NCBI RefSeq assembly: GCF_001612725.1
Contig: NZ_BDAZ01000024.1
Location: forward strand, 167,879 to 231,878
Reading direction: 5' to 3'
DNA: 64,000 bases
From: Nocardia anaemiae NBRC 100462
Lineage (GTDB): Bacteria; Actinomycetota; Actinomycetes; Mycobacteriales; Mycobacteriaceae
A program made the position numbers and the translations under genes. The notes under the pieces were generated by a model that had not been told where the DNA came from, made no database searches, and saw nothing but the letters and a program-made list of their open reading frames with translations. Below, one piece after another: positions 32,351-40,330 of the stretch. Positions within the stretch are counted from its first letter, which is position 1; each line of letters opens with the position of its first letter.

Positions 32351-33675
32351 TTCGCCTCTCCTCTAGGGCTTTTCGCCTGGCCGTCGATCGGCAGGCCGGT
32401 GGGTTCGCCGGATTCGCAGGGGTCGGCATGCCATTCGCCGAAGGGGTCCTCCCACTGCGCGACCCGCTCGGGTGCGCGTTCCACCAGGCGCAGTTCGTCG
32501 TCCTCGACCAGCGCCCAGTGCAGTGCCTGCCGGATCTCGGCCGGGTCCGCGTCATGGGCCAGGATGACCAGCGAAGTATCGCGGTCGCCGAACTGCTCGT
32601 CCCAGCGCAGCGCGGCCATAGCCCGGCGCGTGGGATCGGCCTGTTCCAACTCGCTCGGGCTCATCGCGGCCAGCCACGGTCCGGCCCCGCCGACACGCAA
32701 TCCGCCGCCCGCCGATTCCAACCACACCACCTCGTTCGGCTGGGTGGCCAGCCACATCCGGCCGCGCGCGGTCACGACGCCGTCGAAGAGCACATCGAGC
32801 GCCTCGTGCAGGCGGGCCGGATGGAACGGGCGGCTCGCGGCGAATTCGACCAGGGCGACACCGTATTCGGCACCGAGCGGTGGCTCGCCACGCAGCAGTG
32901 GCGCATGGGCATCGAAGACGCGTCCGCGCCGCGAATGGGCCGGGATGCGCGCGAGCAAGGCCTCGACATCGGCCGAATCGAACAGCTCGATATCGTCGAT
33001 CCAGGCCACCGGCGCCTCGGGGACCAGCCGGGAAAGCACCGCGCCGAGTCGCGCCTGATCGATGGGATCGTCGATATCACCGTGTGCCACAACGGCATCC
33101 GCGAAGTCGACCTGCCCGACCGCCACCTGTGCCACGGTCCGGTCGTCATCAGCGCTCGCCAGTCCGCGCTCGGCGAGGGTATCCTCGCCGGTGGCATCGG
33201 CCAACCAGGTTCGCGCGTCCACACAGGTGAGCACCGCCTCCACCCGCACGTCGCGACCGGCCGGACGGTCGACGCGACCGACCACACCGGTGACGGCGAT
33301 ATTCTGGATCGCCTGGCATACCGCTTCCGCCTCGAAGGCCGGATCCAGTTCCAGCACAATGCGATCCACCGAATCGCGGGCCGCGAGCACACACAGCAGC
33401 GGCAGCAGATCGATGCGCAGGGTGCAGGAGACGCAGCCGTGCGCCAATTCGAGCACGGTCGCGGTCTCCTGCTCACCGATGCGCACCGTGCGATGCACGA
33501 TGCCCTCGCCGAGTCCGCTCAGGTCGTGGCGGATGGTGACGGTGCCAGGCTTCTCGCGCAGCACGGCGGCCAGTCGCGCCACACCCGCCGCGGCCGCTCC
33601 GGAGCATCCGGCGAGCACCACGACGGGCGTTCTCCGGTCGGACTGCCTCCCCGGTGGGAGTAGGGCGGGTTCCAC
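32347..33675 (-). CDS. CobW/G3E-like protein, Mrf-type (zinc-starvation ribosome factor)
   Basis: A 442-residue G3E-superfamily protein. The P-loop is degenerate (VVVLAGCSGAAAAGVARL instead of GFLGSGKTT), the metal motif reads HGCVSCTLRIDL, and a CobW C-terminal domain follows (GRMWLATQPNEVVWLESAGGG). These traits match Mrf, the factor that in mycobacteria recruits the hibernation protein to zinc-free ribosomes; a YciC-type zinc chaperone is the alternative. GTG 33675 was chosen because AAAGGGG precedes it; further upstream lies the Zur region. It leads the operon with rpmE2 and rpmF. Confidence 0.8.
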   Translation of the reverse strand: MEPALLPPGRQSDRRTPVVVLAGCSGAAAAGVARLAAVLREKPGTVTIRHDLSGLGEGIVHRTVRIGEQETATVLELAHGCVSCTLRIDLLPLLCVLAARDSVDRIVLELDPAFEAEAVCQAIQNIAVTGVVGRVDRPAGRDVRVEAVLTCVDARTWLADATGEDTLAERGLASADDDRTVAQVAVGQVDFADAVVAHGDIDDPIDQARLGAVLSRLVPEAPVAWIDDIELFDSADVEALLARIPAHSRRGRVFDAHAPLLRGEPPLGAEYGVALVEFAASRPFHPARLHEALDVLFDGVVTARGRMWLATQPNEVVWLESAGGGLRVGGAGPWLAAMSPSELEQADPTRRAMAALRWDEQFGDRDTSLVILAHDADPAEIRQALHWALVEDDELRLVERAPERVAQWEDPFGEWHADPCESGEPTGLPIDGQAKSPRGEAK

Positions 33676-33706
33676 GCAGCACCCCTTTCGGTATCCAATT
33701 CGGCAT

Positions 33707-33764
33707 GAGCGGAGGCCCGCGTGGTTACGCAGGCCGCCTCCTCCGGGCCTGAGCCGCTCATACC
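33707..33764 (-). repeat. Copy B of a structured interspersed repeat
   Basis: Segment 33720-33764 repeats 12468-12510. Its stem is GGCCCG (33714-33719) with CGGGCC (33744-33749), where copy A pairs GGGCTC with GAGCCC, so pairing is kept with different bases; GAGCGG / CCGCTC adds an outer stem here. The inner hairpin GCGT-GGTT-ACGC is identical. It lies in the 5' region of the Mrf-like gene. Confidence 0.55.
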
Positions 33765-33833
33765 GGAAACGATTTTCATTTACTGTCCGGCAACGGTACA
33801 TTGTCCAACAGCCGTTGTCGAAAATGATTGTCA
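33765..33833. promoter_or_regulatory. Two Zur-like boxes in the divergent ribosomal promoter
   Basis: GGAAACGATTTTCATT (33765-33780) and GAAAATGATTGTCA (33820-33833) are AT-rich, near-palindromic sequences resembling actinobacterial Zur (FurB) sites. They lie between the divergent Mrf-like and rpmB2 operons, one close to each, so both operons are probably repressed by Zur when zinc is plentiful. Confidence 0.7.
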
Positions 33834-33852
33834 ATTACTGGAAGGAGTCCGC

Positions 33853-34089
33853 ATGTCGGCCCACTGCCAGGTCACCGGACGCAAGCCGGGATTCGGCAAG
33901 TCCGTATCGCACTCGCACAAGCGGACAAGCCGACGCTGGAATCCCAATATCCAGCGCAAGACCTATTACCTGCCCAGCGAGGACCGGCGCATCACGCTGA
34001 ACGTCTCCGCCAAGGGCATCAAAACCATCGACCGGGACGGGATCGAGGCCGTGGTTGCCCGCATCCGCGCCCGCGGCGACAAGATCTGA
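33853..34089 (+). CDS. rpmB2: Large ribosomal subunit protein bL28 (zinc-free paralogue)
   Basis: A 78-residue bL28 beginning MSAHCQVTGRKPGFGKSVSHSHKRT. It keeps one Cys but not the four-Cys zinc site of C+ bL28. The ribosome-binding site GGAAGGAG lies 5 bases before the ATG. First gene of the rpmB2-rpmG2-rpsN2-rpsR2 operon, the alternative C- ribosomal set known from mycobacteria and Streptomyces. Confidence 0.96.
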   Translation: MSAHCQVTGRKPGFGKSVSHSHKRTSRRWNPNIQRKTYYLPSEDRRITLNVSAKGIKTIDRDGIEAVVARIRARGDKI

Positions 34090-34099
34090 CAGGAGCGCC

Positions 34100-34270
34100 A
34101 TGGCCTCGAAATCGACCGAGATCCGGCCGATCACCAAGCTGAAATCCACTGCCGGAACGGGATATACGTACGTCACGCGGAAGAACCGGCGCAACGATCC
34201 GGACCGCATGGTGTTGCGCAAATACGATCCGGTGGTGCGCAGGCACGTCGAGTTCCGCGAGGAGCGCTGA
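34100..34270 (+). CDS. rpmG2: Large ribosomal subunit protein bL33 (zinc-free paralogue)
   Basis: A 56-residue bL33 (MASKSTEIRPITKLKSTAG...YVTRKNRRNDPDRMVLRKYDP) without cysteines. AGGAG precedes the ATG by 4 bases. Its stop shares one base with the next ATG (TGATG), so translation is coupled to rpsN2. Confidence 0.96.
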   Translation: MASKSTEIRPITKLKSTAGTGYTYVTRKNRRNDPDRMVLRKYDPVVRRHVEFREER

Positions 34271-34575
34271 TGGCCAAGAAGTCGAAGATCGCCCGCAATG
34301 AGCAGCGCAAGGAGATCGTCGCCCGTCATGCGGCGCGGCGCGCGGAGCTCAAGGAGTTGATCCGCAAACCGACCACCTCCGAGGAAGTCCGCGCGGCGGC
34401 ACAGTCAGCGCTACAGCGGCTGCCCCGCGATGCCAGTCCGGTACGATTGCGCAATCGGGACGCCGCGGACGGACGACCGCGCGGTCATCTCCGGAAGTTC
34501 GGACTCTCCCGCGTACGTGTACGCGAGATGGCCCATCGGGGTGAGCTCCCCGGTGTGCACAAATCGAGCTGGTAG
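34270..34575 (+). CDS. rpsN2: Small ribosomal subunit protein uS14 (zinc-free type)
   Basis: A 101-residue uS14 of the long, zinc-independent type: MAKKSKIARNEQRKEIVARH, and LRKFGLSRVRVREMAHRGELPGVHKSSW at the C terminus, without the CxxC pairs of the short 61-residue form. It replaces zinc-bound uS14 under zinc limitation. Confidence 0.96.
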   Translation: MAKKSKIARNEQRKEIVARHAARRAELKELIRKPTTSEEVRAAAQSALQRLPRDASPVRLRNRDAADGRPRGHLRKFGLSRVRVREMAHRGELPGVHKSSW

Positions 34576-34606
34576 ACAACCACTGATCTCGAGAAGGAAC
34601 CGTCAT

Positions 34607-34861
34607 ATGGCAGTCAAGCGAGCACCCTCGAAGAAGGTTCGCGCCGAGCAGGCCCGTCGCCCGAAGAAGAACCCGCTGATCGCGGCGGGCGTCGAGACGG
34701 TCGACTACAAGGACGTCAACCTGCTGCGCACCTTCATCTCCGATCGCGGCAAGATCCGCAGCCGCCGGGTCACCGGGCTCACCCCGCAGCAGCAGCGCCA
34801 GGTCGCCGTCGCGGTGAAGAACGCCCGCGAGATGGCACTTTTGCCGTTCACCAGCCGGTAG
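34607..34861 (+). CDS. rpsR2: Small ribosomal subunit protein uS18 (zinc-free paralogue)
   Basis: An 84-residue uS18 (NPLIAAGVETVDYKDVNLLRTFISDRGKI, TGLTPQQQRQVAVAVKNAREMALLPF) lacking the cysteines of the zinc form. GAGAAGGA lies 9 bases before the ATG. Last gene of the alternative ribosomal operon, followed by a strong terminator. Confidence 0.96.
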   Translation: MAVKRAPSKKVRAEQARRPKKNPLIAAGVETVDYKDVNLLRTFISDRGKIRSRRVTGLTPQQQRQVAVAVKNAREMALLPFTSR

Positions 34862-34872
34862 GCACCAACGCG

Positions 34873-34909
34873 GAAGGGCCCCGAAGCTGAATCAGCCTCG
34901 GGGCCCTTC
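34873..34909. terminator. Bidirectional terminator after rpsR2
   Basis: A 12-bp stem GAAGGGCCCCGA / TCGGGGCCCTTC with an inner GCTGA / TCAGC stem, between convergent rpsR2 and the lectin/LysM gene. Confidence 0.85.
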
Positions 34910-34933
34910 GTCGTCAGAACGTCACGGTGCTTG

Positions 34934-35512
34934 TCACGGGATGGTCAGTACCTGGCCGGGGTTGATGGCATCCGGGTTGTCGACGCCGCTGGCGTTCGCG
35001 ATCTCCTGATAGCGGTTGCCGTCGCCGTAGAAGCGCTCGGCGATCGCCCACAGGGTGTCGCCCGGCTCGACCGTGTAGGTCTGGGCGGGCGGTGGCGGGG
35101 GCGGAACCTCTTCGGCGGCCGGTGCGGCGGCCTGCTCGACGACCAGCTCGGGCTCCGGTTCCGGGGCGGGCAGCGGGTTGTCGGTCTGGGTGTCCGACGC
35201 CCACAGCGCGCTGCCGTCCTTGCCGTACAGCACCACATTGCGGTCGGCCTGCACGGTCAGCCGGTCCGCTTCCCGGCCATTGGTTTCGGTGGCCCAGGCG
35301 GCGCCCTCACCCTTGTAGAGCACGAAGTTGCCGTCCTCCTGCAGGACGGCCCGCTCGACGCCCTGATCGTGAGTCAGGGTGGACCACACGACATTTCCGT
35401 CCGGTTCCGACAGCACCAGATTGCCATCGGGCTGCAGGGTCAGGGTGTACGCACCGCCGACCAGAGTCTGGCCGAGCCCGAGTTCTTCACCAACGCGCAG
35501 CGTGTCGCCCAC
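34934..35512 (-). CDS. Bulb-lectin plus LysM protein
   Basis: A 192-residue protein. Residues 1-110 form a B-type (monocot mannose-binding) lectin domain with three QxDxNxVxY-like repeats (LQPDGNLVLSEPDGNVVW, LQEDGNFVLYKGEGAAW, VQADRNVVLYGKDGSALW); a Pro/Glu linker follows and then a LysM domain (YTVEPGDTLWAIAERFYGDGNRYQEIA). It should bind mannose-type glycans and peptidoglycan. There is no signal peptide. GTG 35512 was chosen because AAAGGAAG lies just upstream and VGDTLRVGE begins the domain. Confidence 0.88.
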   Translation of the reverse strand: MGDTLRVGEELGLGQTLVGGAYTLTLQPDGNLVLSEPDGNVVWSTLTHDQGVERAVLQEDGNFVLYKGEGAAWATETNGREADRLTVQADRNVVLYGKDGSALWASDTQTDNPLPAPEPEPELVVEQAAAPAAEEVPPPPPPAQTYTVEPGDTLWAIAERFYGDGNRYQEIANASGVDNPDAINPGQVLTIP

Positions 35513-35758
35513 GTTCTTCCTTTCAAAGGTTTTACTGTGCCGAGCATTCCCACTCGATGCGCGCAGCTCGGCGCGCATCGGCCCCCGAATCTACTGGGCG
35601 GGTGGGCGGTGCGGAGGCATTACGCGCAGGCTTAGCCGAATGTTCACTGTATGGGCTGTATGGCTCTATCATCTTGTCGCACAAACCGACCGACAATTCT
35701 CCTGGTTTGCTGGGGCGACCCATCTCGAAGCGGCGGCGCGTCGTTTAGAGTGGTCGGT

Positions 35759-36211
35759 ATGTATCGGATGTCGCGAGTTCGGCCCGCCGCAGTCGCCGTC
35801 GCATTGTTCGTCGGCCTCGCCGTCACCGCCTGCGGTGGCTCCGATAACGATGGGACACAACAGAAGACGACCACCAGCGCGAAGAGTACGCCGACCGAGG
35901 GTACACCCGCCGACGCGGGCCGGATGTTCGTCGCCGATCCGACAATCGTTGGCGCGCATCCTATTCCGTTCACATCGTGGTCGCGGGTTGCCGATGATCG
36001 GATCGCCGTCAACTTCGAGACCGGGTCCCCGGAGTGCTACGGCGTGGACGCCGGCGTGACCGAGACCGACTCGACGGTCACCGTGGAACTCCGATCGGGC
36101 ACGCGCGCCGACGCGGTCGGCCGAATGTGCACCATGATCGCGGTTTTCGGGACTCTCGAGGTGCCGCTGAAGGCACCCGTCGGCAGCCGACAGGTCCTCA
36201 GCGCCGTCTAG
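35759..36211 (+). CDS. Putative lipoprotein
   Basis: A 150-residue exported protein: signal sequence with lipobox LAVTACGGS (Cys about residue 25), a Thr/Ser/Pro-rich spacer, then a small domain with two Cys (SPECYGVDAG and GRMCTMIAVFG) likely in a disulfide. It looks like the small lipoproteins common in Nocardia and mycobacteria. Function unknown; MSRVRP (35768) is an alternative start. Confidence 0.75.
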   Translation: MYRMSRVRPAAVAVALFVGLAVTACGGSDNDGTQQKTTTSAKSTPTEGTPADAGRMFVADPTIVGAHPIPFTSWSRVADDRIAVNFETGSPECYGVDAGVTETDSTVTVELRSGTRADAVGRMCTMIAVFGTLEVPLKAPVGSRQVLSAV

Positions 36212-36320
36212 GGGGTTCGGCGATCGCCTCCGAGATCTCGACCTGATAGCCCACCGCGTACTCGATCAGATCGCGGATGTCCTGCTTCGAATAGTGTTCC
36301 GGCGCAGTGTTTGTTGGCAT
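36198..36320 (-). CDS. Possible 40-residue protein downstream of purH
   Basis: A 41-codon frame MPTNTAPEHYSKQDIRDL...YAVGYQVEISEAIAEPPRRR with G/C-rich third positions and an amphipathic helix. It follows the purH terminator on the same strand and overlaps the lipoprotein gene's end by 14 bases. No strong ribosome-binding site is seen; support is codon use and sequence character only. Confidence 0.4.
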   Translation of the reverse strand: MPTNTAPEHYSKQDIRDLIEYAVGYQVEISEAIAEPPRRR

Positions 36321-36329
36321 ATGACACAC

Positions 36330-36364
36330 GAAGACGGCGGGAACCGTTGGCTCCCGCCGTCTTC
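36330..36364 (-). terminator. Terminator of purNH
   Basis: A 13-bp perfect stem GAAGACGGCGGGA / TCCCGCCGTCTTC with a 9-base loop, 10 bases after the purH stop. Confidence 0.8.
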
Positions 36365-36373
36365 CGAGGTAAC

Positions 36374-37948
36374 TCAGTGCGCGAAGTGGCGGGAACCCGT
36401 CAGGTAGAGGGTGACGCCAGCTTCGCGGGCCAGGTCGATGGTGTCTTGGTCGCGGACCGAGCCGCCGGGCTGCACGATGGCCCGGATACCGGCCTGGATG
36501 AGGTGCTGCGGACCGTCGGAGAACGGGAAGAACGCATCCGATGCGGCGACCGAACCCTTGGCGCGGTCACCGGCGCGCTGCACCGCGAGACCGACCGCAT
36601 CGACCCGGTTGACCTGGCCCATGCCGACGCCGACCGAGGCGCCGTCGTGGGCGAGCAGGATGGCATTGGACTTCACGGCACGGCAGGCGCGCCACGCGAA
36701 TTCGAGGTCGGCGAGGGTTTCCGCATCGGCCGCCTCACCCGCCACCAGGGTCCAGTTCTCCGGGTTGTCGCCAGGGGCGTCGAGGATATCGCGGCTCTGC
36801 AGCAGGGCACCGCCGCTGATCGGACGCAACTCCGCACCGGCGCGCCGCGGCGGCTCGGCGACCAGGATGCGCACATTCTTCTTTCGCTGCAACACCTCGA
36901 CCGCGCCGTCGGCATAGGACGGTGCGACGATCACCTCGGTGAAAATCTCGGCGACCTGTTCGGCCATCTCCACGGTGATCTCGCCATTGGCCGCGATCAC
37001 GCCGCCGTAGGCGCTCACCGGATCGCATGCGTGCGCCTTACGGTGCGCCTCGGCGAGATCCGCGCCGATCGCGATGCCACAGGGGTTGGCGTGCTTGATG
37101 ATCGCGACCGCGGGCGCGGCATGGTCATAGGCGGCGCGCCAGGCGGCATCGGCATCGGTGTAGTTGTTGTACGACATTTCCTTGCCGTGCAACTGCTTTG
37201 CCTGCGCCAGGCCCCGGCTGCCGTCGTTCTGGGTGTACAGCGCGGCGGACTGATGCGGGTTCTCGCCGTAGCGCAGCACCGAGGCGCGGTCCCAGGAGCC
37301 GCCGATCCAGTTCGGAAATTGCTGCGCGGCAGCCTCATTCGACTCGGATGCCGGAGCGAGCACGCTGGTCATCCAGCTCGCGACCGCGACGTCATAGCTC
37401 GCGGTGTGCTGGAAAGCCTTGGCCGCCAACGCGGTCCGCTGGGCCAGGGTGAAACCGCCCGCCCGCACCGCGGCGAGTACATCGTCGTAGTCGCCGCTGT
37501 CGACGACCACCGCGACCGACGGATGGTTCTTGGCGGCCGCGCGCACCATGGACGGGCCGCCGATATCGATCTGCTCGACGCATTCGTCATTGCTCGCACC
37601 GCTGGCCACGGTCTGGGTGAACGGGTACAGATTCACCACCACGAGTTGAAATGCCTCGACACCGAGTTCGACCAGCTGGTCGACGTGTTCGGCCTTGCGG
37701 GTATCGGCGAGGATGCCCGCGTGCACCCGCGGGTGCAGGGTCTTGACCCGACCGTCCAGGGTCTCCGGGAATCCGGTCAGATCCTCGACCTTGGTCACCG
37801 GAATGCCCGCTTCGGCGATCTTGCCCGCGGTCGAACCGGTCGAGACCAACTCGACACCGGCGGCGTGCAACCCGCTGGCCAGCTCGATGAGCCCCGACTT
37901 GTCGTAGACGCTTACCAGCGCCCTGCGAATCCCCTTACGCTCACTCAC
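36374..37948 (-). CDS. purH: Bifunctional AICAR transformylase / IMP cyclohydrolase
   Basis: The last two steps of IMP synthesis. The 524-residue protein has the N-terminal IMPCH domain (ALVSVYDKSGLIELASGLH, STGSTAGKIAEAGIPVTKVEDLTGFPE, GRVKTLHPRVHAGIL) and the C-terminal AICAR transformylase domain (RYGENPHQSAALY, KHANPCGIAIG, AFFPFSDGP). Full length. The start overlaps the purN stop by four bases. perM-purN-purH order is as in M. tuberculosis Rv0955-Rv0957. Confidence 0.97.
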   Translation of the reverse strand: MSERKGIRRALVSVYDKSGLIELASGLHAAGVELVSTGSTAGKIAEAGIPVTKVEDLTGFPETLDGRVKTLHPRVHAGILADTRKAEHVDQLVELGVEAFQLVVVNLYPFTQTVASGASNDECVEQIDIGGPSMVRAAAKNHPSVAVVVDSGDYDDVLAAVRAGGFTLAQRTALAAKAFQHTASYDVAVASWMTSVLAPASESNEAAAQQFPNWIGGSWDRASVLRYGENPHQSAALYTQNDGSRGLAQAKQLHGKEMSYNNYTDADAAWRAAYDHAAPAVAIIKHANPCGIAIGADLAEAHRKAHACDPVSAYGGVIAANGEITVEMAEQVAEIFTEVIVAPSYADGAVEVLQRKKNVRILVAEPPRRAGAELRPISGGALLQSRDILDAPGDNPENWTLVAGEAADAETLADLEFAWRACRAVKSNAILLAHDGASVGVGMGQVNRVDAVGLAVQRAGDRAKGSVAASDAFFPFSDGPQHLIQAGIRAIVQPGGSVRDQDTIDLAREAGVTLYLTGSRHFAH

Positions 37949-38577
37949 CGAAGTACCCGCTCATCTGGAATTACTGCCTTTCGTCCGTCGGAGACAATGC
38001 CTCTGGTGGCGACGGCGGCGACAACCTCCGCCAGCAACCGTCGCTCGACAACCTTGATGCGCTCGTGCAGCGTGGCCTCGTCGTCATCGTCGAGTACCGG
38101 TACCGCCTCCTGCGCCAGGATCGGTCCGGTATCGATGCCGGAATCGACCAGGTGCACGGTCGAACCGGTGACCTTCACCCCGTAGGCGAGTGCGTCGCGG
38201 ACCCCGTGCGCGCCCGGGAATGCGGGCAGCAGCGCGGGGTGGGTATTGATGATCCGACCGCCGTAGCGGGCCAGGAAGACCGGGCCGAGGATCTTCATGA
38301 ATCCGGCCGAGACCACCAGATCGGGTTCGTAGGCGGCGACCGCATCGGTCAGCGCGACATCCCAGGCGGCGCGGTCGGGAAAGTCCTGCACTGCCATCCG
38401 GAAAGCCGGAATCCCCGCGGCGGCCGCATGCTCGGTGGCCTGGCAGACGCGGTCGACGCCGACGGCGACGACGGTCGCCGGATATTCCGCAGCGGCGGCG
38501 GCCTCGATGAGGGCGCGCAGCAGAGAACCGGTGCCAGAGGCCAGCACGACGACGGTTGCCGGGGTCGCGGATGGCAC
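37945..38577 (-). CDS. purN: Phosphoribosylglycinamide formyltransferase
   Basis: Transfers a formyl group from 10-formyl-THF to GAR in purine synthesis. The 210-residue protein shows VVVLASGTGSLLRALIEA (phosphate loop), the substrate region VVSAGFMKILGP, the catalytic NTHPALLPAFPGAHGV and DSGIDTGPILAQ with the conserved Asp. GTG start at 38577. Operon with purH. Confidence 0.96.
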   Translation of the reverse strand: MPSATPATVVVLASGTGSLLRALIEAAAAAEYPATVVAVGVDRVCQATEHAAAAGIPAFRMAVQDFPDRAAWDVALTDAVAAYEPDLVVSAGFMKILGPVFLARYGGRIINTHPALLPAFPGAHGVRDALAYGVKVTGSTVHLVDSGIDTGPILAQEAVPVLDDDDEATLHERIKVVERRLLAEVVAAVATRGIVSDGRKAVIPDERVLR

Positions 38578-38660
38578 CCACGGGGCATTCGATGACGTCA
38601 GCGGTCCACTCCTGCGGTTCGGTCGAATGACGAAGGCGGTGCTGCACCGCCAGGTAGAGC

Positions 38661-40247
38661 CTAACGACCGTCCACCCGGTCACTTTCCGGCAGGTCCGCC
38701 TCGACCACTTCGGCATCGACGATGTCGGGCACGGTGTTGCCGGCCGCGGCGCCCGAGGTGGCGATGGCGGTCTGCTCCTCGACCAGTTCACCGTCGAGTT
38801 CCACCTCGAAGTCGGGACCGACGTAGTCCTCGTATTTTTCGTCGTAGTCGTCGTATTCGTCGTAGTGATCGTCCTCGTAATGATCGTCGTAGTGATCACT
38901 GTGGTCGTCGTAGTGATCACTGTGGTCGTCGTAGTAGTCGTCTTCGTAGTAGTCGTCGTCATACTCGGCGTACTCGTCGTCGTACCCTGTCACGGGTGCG
39001 CTGATTGGAACGACGATCCAGCGTGCGAACACCAGACCGACATAGCCGGATACGGCCAACCAGCCGAAGGTCACGACCGCGAAGATCGGCAGGTCGAGCC
39101 CGAACTGCCTGAACGTCCCGAGGTCACCGCCCGCCACCGCGCCGAGCAGCACCAACATCACGGTCGCCACACCGGCCGAGGTCAGAGTGGCCCACGGCGC
39201 GGTCGCGCGGTCGTGCGAAGTCCGTCCGATATCGAGCCCGCCGAGCACACCCACCGCGGCCGGAATCAACAGCAGCACCGGCCACCAGCCTTCGGCTGGT
39301 CCGGTCGGCACCGCCGCCATCAGCGGAACGGCCGGAATCGGGCCGCCGACAACGGAAAACACGCTGATCGACGCGTCCCCGAACTGCGCGCTCGAGCCGA
39401 CGAGCACACCGACCGTCGCGACCACCACATTCGGCAGATAGGCCAGCGAGAGCAGGATCAGCCCGAGCACACCCGCCGCATTGCCCGCGGCGTGAAAGGT
39501 GTCACCGATGCGCGACCAGTGCGCGAAGAAGGACACGATGACGACGGCGGCGGCGCAGGCCAGCAGGCGCAGCACCGTTCGTCCGGCGCCGAAGGTTCCC
39601 GCGACCGCCCAGTCCGGCAGCCGGAGCAGGCCGAACAGTCGACGTCGGTTGCGGCTCGCGATGCCACCGGCCGCGCCGACCAGATGTACGCTGCCGACCC
39701 ACCCGAAGGCGGCGAGCGTATTCGGCGGCTGCAATGCGACGACACCGGAGGCGTCCTCGGCGACCGCCAGACAGACGGCCGTGACCAGCAGCGGTCCGGC
39801 CAGCGCCGCGCCGACGAGCCAGCCGAGATCCGCGCGCGAACTGTCCGGTTCGACCGCGCGGGCACAATCGCGACCGGTCAGCCAGACCAACAGTCCGGTG
39901 GGCAGCAGCGGTAGGAGTTCGAGTGAGGTTTTGCCGATCACCAGCGGAACCTGGTGTGCCGCAAGCCAACCCGCGGCGATCGCACCCGAGGTACCGGCCA
40001 GGTTGCTACCGGAGGACAGCAGGGCGGCCAGCATGAGGACAACGACCGCGACGAGCGCGTAGGTCGTCGGCCGGGCCGCGACCAAGAGCAGCACGCGGGC
40101 GCGCTCGGGGGTCAGCGATAGAAATCCGGCCTCGTCGAAAACATCCGCGGATGTGCGCGGCGTCGATCGGTCGCTCCGCGCCGAATGTTCCGGCGCGCCG
40201 CGGGACTCGGCGGTCCGGCGAACCAGAGAAGATCTCGAGGAGCTCAT
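38661..40247 (-). CDS. perM: PerM-like membrane protein (DUF6350)
   Basis: A 528-residue integral membrane protein with about ten helices from residue 55 to 420 and an unusual cytoplasmic tail of Asp/Tyr/His (YDDEYAEYDDDYYEDDYYDDHSDHYDDHSDHYDDHYED). In M. tuberculosis PerM (Rv0955) is needed for persistence and supports the divisome, in part through FtsB; it is also next to purN there. The tail's 21-bp nucleotide repeat (38886-38927) may vary in copy number between strains. Confidence 0.88.
   Translation of the reverse strand: MSSSRSSLVRRTAESRGAPEHSARSDRSTPRTSADVFDEAGFLSLTPERARVLLLVAARPTTYALVAVVVLMLAALLSSGSNLAGTSGAIAAGWLAAHQVPLVIGKTSLELLPLLPTGLLVWLTGRDCARAVEPDSSRADLGWLVGAALAGPLLVTAVCLAVAEDASGVVALQPPNTLAAFGWVGSVHLVGAAGGIASRNRRRLFGLLRLPDWAVAGTFGAGRTVLRLLACAAAVVIVSFFAHWSRIGDTFHAAGNAAGVLGLILLSLAYLPNVVVATVGVLVGSSAQFGDASISVFSVVGGPIPAVPLMAAVPTGPAEGWWPVLLLIPAAVGVLGGLDIGRTSHDRATAPWATLTSAGVATVMLVLLGAVAGGDLGTFRQFGLDLPIFAVVTFGWLAVSGYVGLVFARWIVVPISAPVTGYDDEYAEYDDDYYEDDYYDDHSDHYDDHSDHYDDHYEDDHYDEYDDYDEKYEDYVGPDFEVELDGELVEEQTAIATSGAAAGNTVPDIVDAEVVEADLPESDRVDGR
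38886..38927. repeat. Two perfect 21-bp tandem repeats in perM
   Basis: GTCGTAGTGATCACTGTGGTC is not quoted in full beyond one unit's first 20 bases: GTCGTAGTGATCACTGTGGT plus C occurs twice in a row. It encodes DHSDHYD in the acidic tail and keeps the frame. Confidence 0.9.
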
Positions 40248-40330
40248 GGAAATTCAGCGTGGCAGCTCCCCCGGCGCGAGCGGGTCAGGCGCGCCGACCC
40301 GGTCTGCGGCGCGCCGGGAGAGCCGACGAA

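Noticed and set aside
36311..38185. A 624-codon plus-strand frame opposite purH
   Set aside because: purH is full length and unmistakable; the antisense frame has no recognisable feature.
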